A stretch of 11,585 nt of DNA from DATMNI01 sp035570275 (GCA_035570275.1 DATMNI010000439.1:1-11585); one strand, 5' to 3'; numbered from the stretch's first letter, positions 1 through 7,796 are shown. Notes: a model not told the origin generated them from the sequence alone. Numbers and translations are program-made.

Positions 1-251
1 CCTGTCTATGCTTCGGTGCGCACCTCACGATACGCCCCGCAAGACTCGGGGTCAGGATGGATTCGCTCCTCCTTTCCTGTCGGACTCTTTCATTCCTTAT
101 TGCATGCCGGTTTATCCCGGCGCACAAGCTGCCCCACATAGCAGCCAACCCAGCCGGCAGACCCTTCCATTCGGCATCGGGCGCAGGAACTAGATTTTGT
201 GCTCGGTAGAAAAGCAGCAAGCGCGCTTTCACTTATAATTGGGGGTACTCT
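1..251. other. Leading stretch without a supported gene
   Basis: No reading frame here looks like a protein: the one short open frame is rich in Pro, Ser and Arg and resembles no family I know. Two small inverted repeats are visible, CCCCG/CGGGG (35-39 with 47-51) and GCCGG/CCGGC (106-110 with 117-121). Neither is followed by a T-run, so I do not call a terminator. The last 20 bases contain the possible -10 box of the next gene. Confidence 0.5.
234..239 (+). promoter_or_regulatory. Possible -10 box of the amidohydrolase gene
   Basis: A perfect TATAAT lies 12 bases before the ATG at 252. No good -35 hexamer stands 16-18 bases upstream. If it is used, transcription would begin around 245-247 and the leader would be almost absent, so the G-run at 241-245 could hardly act as a ribosome binding site. 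It may be a chance AT-rich word in GC-rich DNA. Confidence 0.3.
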
Positions 252-1118
252 ATGAAGCTAAGTTTGGCGCTGCTTCTTGGCTGTGTGTTACTCCAGGCTC
301 AGGTCAAGCCCCCGAAGCTGATAGACTGCCACGTCCATCACAACGGGCAGCAGGCGTTTCTTGACCGGCTCACTGCGAAAATGGATGCGCTGGACGGCAT
401 GACTCTGCTGATCACCTCGCCGCGGGATTTGAAAGGTGTCACCGTGGCGATGGCCGCCCATCCAGGACGGCTGGTTGGGCTTGGTGAGATCCGGCTCGAC
501 GACCCACAGGCGCTGGCGCTGGTGGACCGTTTCCATGAGGCCGGCTTCCGCGGTCTGGGCGAGATGACTGGGCCGCAATACCCTTACGACGACCGGCGCT
601 ACTGGCCCATCTACGAACGCGCCGCGCAATATGGCATGATTCTGCTGTTCCATACGGGCATCGTGAATCGGACCGATCCGGACACGCCGAGCGACGTCAG
701 TTCCGACAGGATGCGCGCCGGAACGCTGGATTTGGTCGCGCGGCGGTTTCCCAAACTGCGGATCGTCGGTGCGCACCTCGGCAACCCGGACTACGCCTGG
801 GCGGCCGAGATCGCGCGCTGGAATCCCAACGTCTGGTGGGACCTCTCCGGCTCCACCCTGATCAAGAAGCAACGCGACTATCCGTCGTTCAACGGTATTT
901 TCTGGTGGTCCAGCGCGGCCACGCCGCACAGTCCGCAGAGCGGCGCCAGCGCCTTCGAGAAGATCGTATTCGGATCCGATGTTTTCGACGGGGATTTGGC
1001 GGAGTTGGATCGCGCGCTGGAACGCTATCATCGGATGCTGGACGAATGCGCTGTGCCGGCGGAGGCTCAAAGGAACATCTTCGCGGGAACGATGTGGCGC
1101 ATCCTCAACCCCAAGTGA
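252..1118 (+). CDS. Secreted amidohydrolase (amidohydrolase-2 type, metal-dependent TIM barrel)
   Basis: This 288-residue protein is a metal-dependent hydrolase or decarboxylase of the amidohydrolase-2 (PF04909-like) group. Substrate cannot be read from the sequence. A hydrophobic segment at residues 3-16 indicates export. LLGC at 8-11 resembles a lipobox but would leave a very short signal, so ordinary signal-peptidase cleavage near AQA/Q is as likely. The barrel begins with the metal-binding HxH (DCHVHH, H27 and H29). Further family landmarks are FHTG (H134), GAHLGN (H175) and FGSDVF (D243), so the full metal and catalytic set seems present. The length is normal for the family. The ATG at 252 follows a G-rich run (241-245) and directly precedes the signal peptide. 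The gene stands alone and converges with the glycoside hydrolase gene, 70 bp between stop codons. Confidence 0.85.
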   Translation: MKLSLALLLGCVLLQAQVKPPKLIDCHVHHNGQQAFLDRLTAKMDALDGMTLLITSPRDLKGVTVAMAAHPGRLVGLGEIRLDDPQALALVDRFHEAGFRGLGEMTGPQYPYDDRRYWPIYERAAQYGMILLFHTGIVNRTDPDTPSDVSSDRMRAGTLDLVARRFPKLRIVGAHLGNPDYAWAAEIARWNPNVWWDLSGSTLIKKQRDYPSFNGIFWWSSAATPHSPQSGASAFEKIVFGSDVFDGDLAELDRALERYHRMLDECAVPAEAQRNIFAGTMWRILNPK

Positions 1119-1188
1119 AACTGCCCAAAATGAAACTCCGCACGCATCGCGAAGGCAACGGCCAGTAAGCCTCCGCCGATCCGTTTCG

Positions 1189-3501
1189 TCAACGGACCGT
1201 CTCCGTGTCGCGCCAATCGAACTCACCCGTTTTTTCGGGAAGATGGTTGGCGGCAGCATATTGATTCCGCGTGCCGCGGACGGCCGACACCCACTCGCCG
1301 AACGGCAACTGCAGCTCGCGATAGACCAGATAGGTCATATCCACGGTGCGGTCGGGAACATGGTCCTTCACGTCGTCGAGTTGATGCAGGAATCGCCGGC
1401 CGTTGGCTTCTTCGACGCGCGGCCACCAACTCTTGTACCATGTGGACACCGCGTCCCGGAGGGCCAGGTTCCGGTGCTGCCGAATGTTTTCCGCGATTCC
1501 AAGCGCGCCGTCCAGAGATTCCAGAGCGTTCTTGGCCTTACCCTCCGCAGCCGCCTTTTGCGCGGCCTCAACCAGCGCGTCCATGCGGCCAATGCCCGAC
1601 AACATCTCCAGGTTCTGGCGGTAGAGCTGAGCGATCGAAATGTACACTTCCAGGTTGTGGCGGTTGAACTCCACGCTTAGCAGATTCTCTTCCAGAAGCC
1701 CCAGCAACTCATCGTTATCAGCCATTGCGTCAGCCGCCAGTTGCAGGCGCCGGGCGTTATCCCGCCGCCAGCCGCCATCCACTTCCTGACCCTTCGGAGG
1801 CTTTCGCGACGCGCCCGCGGCCTTCAGGCCCGGACCCGGCGCGGGCGGCAGCTTGAGCGTCTGATCCTTAACCGGCTTGCGCGGATTGTAGATGCGATCG
1901 GAATTACCGAACAGCCCTATACGCGGCGAGGGACCAGGCTCCCAACTATCGGACCAGAACTGCGCCTGCTGGCTCATCAACTGATATACGCGATTCATGG
2001 TGACGGCCCCATCGCCGTAGAACAGCTTATAGAATGCGGCGGAAGACTCCTGCGCCGTGCGCGATCCCGGCCGCCAGCCCGCAGCCATAATGCTCGCGTA
2101 ACCCAGCCAGAACGTTTCCGGGTGCAGTCCCGCGTCAGCCCAGCCGGCCACCACTGCCCCGATAATGTCCGTTTGCAGGCGCGCCTGATCGGCAGCGATT
2201 TTCCAGTACCCATCGGCGACGCGCCCCGCCTCCGCCCTGCTGGGATGCAGGCGCCGCGAATTGGGCAGGATGAAGTAGTCGGGAAAGAAGCGCTCTTCAC
2301 CCTGCGTTGAGGTGTAGATCATCTGCCGTATTCCGCGCTTGCGGAATAGCGGATCAAAATCGGGCCCATAGACTTCGCCATTGACAACATATGGCGGCAG
2401 CGATTCGATGTCGGAGACAACCAGCGGAAACTCCCCCCAGAACATAACCGTGCGCCCCTGTTCGTGCAGTGGCTCCGCGATTTGGGTGATGAACCGGGCC
2501 AGCAGCTTGCCCACGCTGCCAAGTTTAGCCGCGGCGGCTTTCTCCTGGCAGTTGGAATTGTCCGCCATTCCCACGTAGTAAGGCTCGTCGGTTGAGAAAT
2601 AAACGAACTTACCGCCGCGGTTGGCGTCGGCCAGGTCCTGAAACATGCCCGAGAGGAACTTCACGGCTTCCGGATTAGTCGCGCACAGCTCGTAGTTGCT
2701 GTCGGGAAACGAGCGATATTTGGCGTATTCGGGATGCTTGAGGATGAAGGCGATATGCGCGGGCCCGTCCAGGTACGGAATCACCTGCACGTGATAGCGG
2801 AGCCCGTAATCCGTCAATTCCTGGTACTCGGCGGGCGAAAGAGCATAGGGCTCCACCAGCGCGGGCGCGCTGCGGAACTGGAAATGGCCCTCCAGCTTCA
2901 GGACAAAGCCATTAATCTTGAAAAACGCCGCCTGACGCACGGCGCGCTTCAATTCAGGCAGCCGTTCCAGGTGATGCGCATCGTCCCAGTAGATATGCCG
3001 CAGGTGCAGATCGGGCCAGTCCGTGATGCGGCATTGAGGCAGGTATACGCCGCCGGAGCGACGGCGGAGAAGTTGCACCAGCGTCTCGACACCGTAGAAC
3101 AGGCCCTCCGCGGCGTTCGCCGTAATGGCGATACCGGAGTCGCCGATCTCGAGGCGGTAGGCCTGGTCCGCAATGGCTTGTTTGTCGGGATCGAGAGCCT
3201 GCCGCGGCAACACTCTGCCGGCGCGAATTTCGAGGCGCACAGCCGTGCCGCCGGCCGCTGCCGCACGCAAACCGAAACGCGATTGCAGTTCATCCGAAAG
3301 CGTCTCGGCCGCCACGTTTCCCTGCGCCACGCCGGCGCCGCGATCGAGCGACCACGCGGGTCCGAAAGTTACATCGCCCTCGCGCAATTCGACCTGTTGC
3401 GGTTCGGGCAGCACGGCATAGCCTCGCAGCCAGAGGCCCGACACGGTTTCAGCGTGCGCCGCCATGGCTCCGAATCCAAGCGCCAGAATACAAGCTCGCA
3501 T
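1189..3501 (-). CDS. Secreted glycoside hydrolase family 20-type protein (beta-N-acetylhexosaminidase-like)
   Basis: A 770-residue exported protein that probably removes terminal N-acetylhexosamine residues from glycans outside the cytoplasm. Residues 1-17 (ending AAHA) form a signal peptide. About 26-155 looks like the GH20 N-terminal domain, including YAVLPEPQ and FYGVETLVQLL. The TIM barrel runs from about 160 (RITDWPDLHLRHI) to about 490. FSTDEPYY carries the Asp-Glu pair (D305-E306) expected for substrate-assisted GH20 catalysis; the usual G-G/A before it is S-T here. MFWGEF (353-358) and W454 fit the barrel's aromatic sugar pocket. About 280 C-terminal residues are Ala/Leu-rich, helical and unassigned. 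The frame stays open upstream to 3633, but the start at 3501 places the signal peptide at the N terminus. No clear Shine-Dalgarno sequence precedes it, and the P460 gene ends 65 bp upstream on the same strand, which suggests a shared transcript. Substrate is uncertain. Confidence 0.8.
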   Translation of the reverse strand: MRACILALGFGAMAAHAETVSGLWLRGYAVLPEPQQVELREGDVTFGPAWSLDRGAGVAQGNVAAETLSDELQSRFGLRAAAAGGTAVRLEIRAGRVLPRQALDPDKQAIADQAYRLEIGDSGIAITANAAEGLFYGVETLVQLLRRRSGGVYLPQCRITDWPDLHLRHIYWDDAHHLERLPELKRAVRQAAFFKINGFVLKLEGHFQFRSAPALVEPYALSPAEYQELTDYGLRYHVQVIPYLDGPAHIAFILKHPEYAKYRSFPDSNYELCATNPEAVKFLSGMFQDLADANRGGKFVYFSTDEPYYVGMADNSNCQEKAAAAKLGSVGKLLARFITQIAEPLHEQGRTVMFWGEFPLVVSDIESLPPYVVNGEVYGPDFDPLFRKRGIRQMIYTSTQGEERFFPDYFILPNSRRLHPSRAEAGRVADGYWKIAADQARLQTDIIGAVVAGWADAGLHPETFWLGYASIMAAGWRPGSRTAQESSAAFYKLFYGDGAVTMNRVYQLMSQQAQFWSDSWEPGPSPRIGLFGNSDRIYNPRKPVKDQTLKLPPAPGPGLKAAGASRKPPKGQEVDGGWRRDNARRLQLAADAMADNDELLGLLEENLLSVEFNRHNLEVYISIAQLYRQNLEMLSGIGRMDALVEAAQKAAAEGKAKNALESLDGALGIAENIRQHRNLALRDAVSTWYKSWWPRVEEANGRRFLHQLDDVKDHVPDRTVDMTYLVYRELQLPFGEWVSAVRGTRNQYAAANHLPEKTGEFDWRDTETVR

Positions 3502-3566
3502 GACTGATGTGTACCACAGCCGCGTCTTACCCGTGAGTTTGCTATTGGCGGGACGCGGTGCTGCAC

Positions 3567-4520
3567 CTACCTTTCCCGGTATTCCGTAAACACGTACCCC
3601 TGATCCTTGCGCGCAATGTGGCACTGATGACAAGCCTCGCGCGATTTCAGGTCCAGCTTATCTGCCCTGCTCCCTTCCTCAAAACTTCCGTATCCCCAGC
3701 CTCCCGTCGAGCCGTAGCGTTGGCTGTCTTTCACCATGACGCCAACCACCCGGCGCTGCCCCTCCCTGGCTCCGCCGTTGGCAGTGGAGATCCACTCCAG
3801 CATCTCTTCGGCAATGATCGCTCCATCCGGATACGAGCCTGTGCGCAGGCCGTCCATCGCCTGGTCGTTCGCATAGAAATGAAACACCCCCGCCATACAC
3901 GGCTTTTCGCAGGGCTTCTTCCCAAACGCATCGAAGGTCGCCGGAACCATCGAACTATGGAGGAAGGTCCAGTGCCGATACCCTTCCGGATATGGAGTGC
4001 CGGCGTCGGCCACCCGGAGCGAGCTGAAAACAAGATCGCGATCCTTCTGCTTTGCGTGGCAGGCATAACACTGAGCCCGGTCCTTCTCCGCCAGCCTGAC
4101 ATATTTGCTGTCGAAGGTCTCGAATCCCCACCCTCCCGTCTCCTTGTATTGCCGCGCGTCCTTTACCATCACATCCAGTGCGCTCCGTTCTCCCTCTTTG
4201 AGGACGCCTTTGGACTCGCCCTCGCCCACTGTCGTGCGCAGGGTCTCGCGAACGATTACGGATCCGCTCGGGAACTTCCCCGCGCGATACCCCTCGATTG
4301 CCTGTCGATTGGCATAGAAGTGGAAGATCCGAGCGCCCTCGATCACGAACGACGTGTGCTCGGGCCCAATGACGACAGACTTGACATGCTGCCACGAACG
4401 GTAGCCGTCCGGGAACGGAACCTCCGGGCTCTTCTCCGCCGCCGTGACCCTCAACGCAATCACCGACAGAACCACGAACGCAACAGCGTCCCGCACGATC
4501 GGCTTCCGATGACTCTCCAT
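3567..4520 (-). CDS. Tandem two-domain cytochrome P460-type c-haem protein
   Basis: A 317-residue exported protein made of two copies of a cytochrome P460-like domain, each ending in a haem c attachment motif. A signal peptide occupies about residues 7-28. Domain 1 (about 36-166) ends with CYACH (151-155); domain 2 (about 177-313) ends with CHQCH (297-301). The copies are clearly related: FHFYAN at 66-71 and 213-218, xVMVKD at 116-121 and 260-265, TGGWG at 128-132 and 272-276, and similar tails after each CxxCH. Domain 2 has two extra cysteines (C204, C208) that could form a disulfide. The start at 4520 is set by a perfect AGGAGG four bases upstream (4525-4530) and by the signal peptide; the frame is open further upstream but looks non-coding there. 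P460 family members bind c-type haem in the periplasm and some oxidise hydroxylamine or bind NO; which applies here is unknown. Confidence 0.85.
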   Translation of the reverse strand: MESHRKPIVRDAVAFVVLSVIALRVTAAEKSPEVPFPDGYRSWQHVKSVVIGPEHTSFVIEGARIFHFYANRQAIEGYRAGKFPSGSVIVRETLRTTVGEGESKGVLKEGERSALDVMVKDARQYKETGGWGFETFDSKYVRLAEKDRAQCYACHAKQKDRDLVFSSLRVADAGTPYPEGYRHWTFLHSSMVPATFDAFGKKPCEKPCMAGVFHFYANDQAMDGLRTGSYPDGAIIAEEMLEWISTANGGAREGQRRVVGVMVKDSQRYGSTGGWGYGSFEEGSRADKLDLKSREACHQCHIARKDQGYVFTEYRER

Positions 4521-4771
4521 TTTTCCTCCTCGATTGCGCCGGGTGGCGGCGCAGTGTTCCAATTGTGCCCTCCTCCGCCCGGCGCGGGTACGGATTTTTG
4601 ACAAGCCGGCCGTCCGAAACCGTGGAGCGGCGCCTCCGTGGGACGAACGTCCGCGGTGGCTCGTCTTCTTACGTTCCTGCGTCCGCCGGGATCGCTCGTC
4701 AACGAAATCGCCCGGTTGATCAAGCCTTCCTTCCCTTTTGCCCGGATCCGGACCAGAATGGAGGAATCGGA
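4521..4771. promoter_or_regulatory. Divergent intergenic region between the P460 gene and the kinase gene
   Basis: These 251 bp must hold the promoters of both transcription units. An exact TTGACA lies on the plus strand at 4598-4603, but no acceptable -10 box is spaced from it. An inverted repeat GCGCC/GGCGC (4536-4540 with 4548-4552) would fall in the 5' leader of the P460 transcript. I cannot identify a convincing LytTR-type direct repeat by eye. Open frames crossing this region on both strands are Arg/Pro-rich and look non-coding. Confidence 0.5.
4525..4530 (-). promoter_or_regulatory. Strong ribosome binding site of the P460 gene
   Basis: The minus strand reads AGGAGG followed by AAAA and the ATG at 4520. 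This perfect anti-16S match fixes the start of the P460 gene and rules out the upstream in-frame ATG at 4604. Confidence 0.8.
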
Positions 4772-5911
4772 ATGCTGCTGCCGTCCCCTCCTACGATCCG
4801 AAGATGGGTGAAATACTGGCTCGCCTGGACCGCGGCCGGACTCTTTTACATCACGCAAGACTTCATGACGCGGCTCTCTCGCAATGAAGCAATCCTCTGG
4901 CGGAATGTCGTCATAGGCTGGATGGCCGCCATGTACATTTGCGCGGCATTCACCCCTACTATCCTGTGGCTCGGTCGTCGCTGGCCCGTGGAGGGGGCTT
5001 ATCGGCGGCGCCGCATCGCGCTCCACCTCTTCGCCTCGGTCGCCTTCTCGCTGGTGTCGACCGCGTTGGAAGTGCCGGTCCTGACCGCGATCGGGATATT
5101 GCCGGCTTTTATGGATCCAATGTCGTTCGTCAAGGATTTCTGGATCCTTCTGCCATACGATCTGCATGGAGGCGTGATCCGATACTGGGCAGTGGTTGGC
5201 CTGCAGGCGCTCTTCCGGTCGAATCAGGAGGCTCGCCGGCGCGAGCGCGAAGCAATGGAACTGAAGGTCCACTCGTCGCAGCTCGCCGAGCAGTTGGCCT
5301 CGTCGCAACTGAGCGCTTTGAAGATGCAGATGCATCCCCACTTTCTGTTTAATACGCTGGGCGCGATCATGGTGCTGGTTCGCCAGCGGAAGGAAAGAGA
5401 AGCGGAAACGATGCTCAGCCGCCTGAGCGACCTGCTGCGGCGCACGCTGGAGGACGTGGAAGCGCAGGAAGTCCCGCTTTGGCGCGAGCTCGATTTTCTG
5501 CGGATTTACCTCTCGATCGAGCAGGTTCGATTTGAGGATCGGCTGTGCGTCCGGATCGACGCTGGGCCGGAGGTCTCGGATGCTCTTGTCCCGCATTTGG
5601 CCCTTCAGCCAATCGTGGAGAACGCGGTGCGCCACGGATTGGGACAGAGCGAGGAACCGGTCCTCATCCACGTCAGCGTATCCAGAGCGGACGGCCATCT
5701 CACATTGACCGTTACAGACGACGGGCCCGGGTGTTCCGCTCCCGTTTTAGAGGAAAGGGGGATCGGACTTGCCAATACCAGGAATCGCCTGACGCGTCTT
5801 TACGGCGCCAAGGCCACATTCTCGGCGGAGAACCGGCTTCCCCGAGGGGTTCAGGTGACCATGACCTTGCCCTACCGCACGGGGCGGCCGGAGGACGAGG
5901 AATGCGCTTGA
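4772..5911 (+). CDS. LytS-type sensor histidine kinase
   Basis: A 379-residue membrane sensor kinase of the His_kinase (PF06580) plus HATPase_c type. It should autophosphorylate and pass phosphate to the regulator encoded next to it. Residues 10-150 contain about four hydrophobic segments (near 13-31, 42-67, 82-112, 132-148) with no recognisable extracytoplasmic sensor domain. A charged helical linker (150-185) leads to the H-box MHPHFLFN (187-194), with H190 the probable phosphoacceptor. The N-box is LQPIVENAVRHG (278-289) and the G-boxes are DDGPG (316-320) and GIGLANTRNRL (330-340). The chosen start has GGAGG at 4760-4764, seven bases before the ATG. The frame is open upstream to 4565, but that stretch lacks coding character. 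The stop overlaps the regulator start by 10 bp, so the two are translationally coupled. The signal sensed is unknown. Confidence 0.9.
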   Translation: MLLPSPPTIRRWVKYWLAWTAAGLFYITQDFMTRLSRNEAILWRNVVIGWMAAMYICAAFTPTILWLGRRWPVEGAYRRRRIALHLFASVAFSLVSTALEVPVLTAIGILPAFMDPMSFVKDFWILLPYDLHGGVIRYWAVVGLQALFRSNQEARRREREAMELKVHSSQLAEQLASSQLSALKMQMHPHFLFNTLGAIMVLVRQRKEREAETMLSRLSDLLRRTLEDVEAQEVPLWRELDFLRIYLSIEQVRFEDRLCVRIDAGPEVSDALVPHLALQPIVENAVRHGLGQSEEPVLIHVSVSRADGHLTLTVTDDGPGCSAPVLEERGIGLANTRNRLTRLYGAKATFSAENRLPRGVQVTMTLPYRTGRPEDEECA

Positions 5912-6660
5912 GGGTACTGATCGTCGACGACGAGCCGCTCGCCCGCGAGGGCATCAAGTTGATGCTCGGCAGCGATTCCCACGTGATTGAGGCCCGAAAC
6001 GGAAGAGAAGCGGTGGCGAAGGTGCGCGTCGAGAAGCCGGATCTCGTGTTGCTGGACGTCCAGATGCCCCGTATGGACAGTTTTGCCGTCATCGAGGCAG
6101 TCGGAGCAGACAAGATGCCGGCCGTGATCTTTGTGACTGCCTACGACCAATACGCGATCCGCGCGTTCGAAATCAGCGCAGTCGACTACCTGCTGAAGCC
6201 GGTGACGGAAGAGCGCTTCCGAATCGCGTTCGAACGAGCCAGGAGCCGGCTGCGCGCGGCCCCGACGGATGAATCCACGCGCCAAATGCTGACAGTCCTC
6301 GACGCCATTGCCAACCCGCGGCGGTATCTCTCTCGTCTTGCCGTTCGATCGGGCGACCGCACGATCTTCTTGACGACCGATGACGTGCAGTGGATTGAAG
6401 CAGAGCAGAACTACGTCCGCGTGCATGCCAGTCACGCGGCTCACCTGCTGCACGTGCCGATGAACACCATCGAGACCTCGCTCGATCCCGAGCGTTTCAT
6501 GCGAATCCATCGCTCCTACATCGTCAATCTCCAGCACATCAGGCAAGTGTGGACATTAGCGCACGGGCAATTCGTTCTGGAACTGGCCTCCGGGGAGCGG
6601 CTGCAATCAGGCCGGACCTATGGGGAGAAGATTCGGACCTTGCTTTCGAATCCATTCTAA
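5902..6660 (+). CDS. LytTR-family response regulator
   Basis: A 252-residue DNA-binding response regulator. The receiver domain (1-120) has the acidic pocket VDDE (8-11), the phosphoacceptor D52 in LLDVQMP, T79 in FVTAYD and K99 in LLKP, so it should be phosphorylatable. The usual MDG after the phosphorylation loop is MDS. After a linker, about 140-250 form a LytTR DNA-binding domain, recognisable by WIEAEQNYVRVH and by FMRIHRSYIVNLQHI. LytTR proteins bind paired direct repeats in promoters. The ATG at 5902 lies inside the last codons of the kinase gene and has GGAGG at 5890-5894. The likely targets are not visible; the divergent P460 operon is a reasonable candidate only because it is close. 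Confidence 0.92.
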   Translation: MRLRVLIVDDEPLAREGIKLMLGSDSHVIEARNGREAVAKVRVEKPDLVLLDVQMPRMDSFAVIEAVGADKMPAVIFVTAYDQYAIRAFEISAVDYLLKPVTEERFRIAFERARSRLRAAPTDESTRQMLTVLDAIANPRRYLSRLAVRSGDRTIFLTTDDVQWIEAEQNYVRVHASHAAHLLHVPMNTIETSLDPERFMRIHRSYIVNLQHIRQVWTLAHGQFVLELASGERLQSGRTYGEKIRTLLSNPF

Positions 6661-6911
6661 GAATTTGTGGGGCTTGGCGCGTTTTCATGCGCTGCCGAGG
6701 GTGTGTATGCGGCGGAGGCGTGCGGTGCCCTGCGGCAGAAGCTGCAGACCATTCTACCGGCGCGTGAGCGGCGCCGGCGCGGCTGCAGGTTCTCGCTGGT
6801 GTCTGGTCAATTTCCGGAGCACTGGATCTGCATGGTGCGCATCTCGCTCCAAAGTCTTTCAACGCGGGCGTAGCCCCGAGCGGATGACTCGCTATCCGGA
6901 ACTTATCTCCC
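6661..6911. other. Gap after the regulator gene, no supported gene
   Basis: Open frames here are Arg/Cys/Pro-rich and do not resemble a family. There is no clear intrinsic terminator after the regulator stop; the only symmetry is the short AT-rich ATTCT/AGAAT near 6656-6666. The stretch may include further unrecognisable insertion-sequence debris, since the IS66 relic follows immediately. Confidence 0.45.
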
Positions 6912-7160
6912 CGGAGCGGACGGGGTGTTCACTAGCGGTCTGGTGTGGGTCTCTCAAGGCGACGCATGGCGTTGTATTTCACCGGGTGCAAGCACGCCGG
7001 CGAGAATCTGGCCGAGGTACTAAAACAGCGGTCTCCAGGCCTGCCGCCCCCATTCAAATGTGCGATGCCGACCCCGAGTCTTCCCGAAGAGTTCGGATTC
7101 GCGCACGCCGGAAGGCAGCGGCCGCGAGTCTGGAAGCGACGTTTCCGTTGGCGGCACGAA
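6912..7160 (+). pseudogene. Decayed IS66-family transposase fragment
   Basis: Short pieces in three plus-strand frames line up, in order, with the catalytic core of IS66-type transposases. They are PERTG (frame of 6912), GVFTSGLVW (6922-6948), then from 6967 ALYFTGCKHAGENLAEVL, then PPIQMCDAD near 7046-7073, then AHAGRQ near 7097-7114. IS66 proteins typically read DRTG.FT.., FTGRKHAGENLA.VL, PPIQMCDALSRN and CLAHARRQF here, and the Asp after QMC is one of the DDE residues. At least three frame changes separate the blocks, and the N-terminal and C-terminal thirds of a roughly 500-residue transposase are absent, so this is a dead fragment. No terminal inverted repeats are visible. The block order and matches are from memory of the family, not a search. 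Confidence 0.7.
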
Positions 7161-7796
7161 ACGATCGTGACGCGTGGATGAACGGGACCTGCATGACGCG
7201 GCTGACAAACTGTATAAGCATCTGCACGCCAAGAATGGCAACGATCAGAAGTGACCCGCCCACCGGACGCAGGTACCCGCACCCTGCACCCGCCTTCCCT
7301 CAGAAGCGAAGCGTCCGGATGCTGCGGGGACGTCCTGGAGAGGAAGCCGCTCGCGTCTCGCGGCCAAGCAGGCAGCCTTTCATCTAGTTAATCATTTGTT
7401 ATCAATCGTTTGGCGGTGATCTCCTCAAGCGCGAAGCGCCCGTCTGACGCGGGCCATACGAGGAATTGCGGAGTTCACAGTTCGGCGAAAGTATTGCGAG
7501 AGCCGCTTTTTTGAACCCTGCATTATCAATATCTTGCAGCAGTTCCGCAAAAGTTTGGCCTAGTTTTATCCTAATTCTGGGCCGTCCCCCATCCGTAAGT
7601 GCCCTTCTGGTTTCCTTGGCCGACATTCCTTGGCCAAGCACGTGCGCAACCCCAAGTCCCGATGTTAAGATGAAAGGGCAATGGGAACCAGCGCTGTAGC
7701 CAAAAACGGTCTGCAGGGGCAGGGTCAAGGGGTATCTGGCACAAAACGAACGTCTTGCCTTTCTCGTTTCCCGTAATTCATTGCAACAAAAGGGTC
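7161..7796. other. Stretch between the IS66 relic and the tRNA gene, no firm gene
   Basis: A short piece at 7174-7254 reads DERDLHDAADKLYKHLHAK and then stops. It looks protein-like but has no start and no recognised family. Around 7429-7454 there are two small overlapping hairpins (GCGC-GAA-GCGC and GCCCG/CGGGC) without a T-run. The segment is less GC-rich and less coding-like than the left part of the window, which fits insertion-sequence and island debris. The weak minus-strand frame at 7402-7626 is listed separately. Confidence 0.4.
7402..7626 (-). CDS. Weak hypothetical protein, 74 residues
   Basis: From the ATG at 7626 this frame reads MSAKETRRALTDGGRPRIRI and then a helical segment with KLGQTFAELLQDID and GFKKAALAIL before an Arg/Pro-rich tail. 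The central half has a plausible amphipathic pattern, unlike the shadows elsewhere. No family is recognised, codon use is not strongly GC-ending, and an AAGGA sits directly against the ATG with no spacer. The same frame stays open back across the tRNA gene, but that part is the reverse reading of a tRNA and is not protein. It could equally be chance or a fragment of a lost island gene. Confidence 0.2.
   Translation of the reverse strand: MSAKETRRALTDGGRPRIRIKLGQTFAELLQDIDNAGFKKAALAILSPNCELRNSSYGPRQTGASRLRRSPPND

Noticed and set aside
1180..1196. TCCGTT/AACGGA hairpin at the convergent gene ends
   Set aside because: Six-base stem without a T-run, overlapping the GH20 stop codon; too weak to call a terminator.
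288..1259. 323-residue minus-strand frame opposite the amidohydrolase
   Set aside because: Arg/Pro/Val-rich shadow of the real gene; no motifs, no signal, no ribosome site.
3558..4601. 347-residue plus-strand frame opposite the P460 gene
   Set aside because: It mirrors the P460 gene, which has family motifs, a signal peptide and a perfect Shine-Dalgarno sequence.
4598..4603. Exact TTGACA upstream of the kinase gene
   Set aside because: No plausible -10 box 16-18 bases downstream (the sequence there is GC-rich), so a promoter is not supported.
4460..5698. 412-residue minus-strand frame opposite the kinase
   Set aside because: Arg/Gln/His-rich shadow; the kinase on the other strand carries all expected boxes.
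5872..6546. 224-residue minus-strand frame opposite the response regulator
   Set aside because: Shadow of a gene with clear receiver and LytTR domains.
6620..7387. 255-residue plus-strand frame after the regulator
   Set aside because: Mostly Arg-rich non-protein; the only meaningful part is the short IS66 block, which belongs to the relic.
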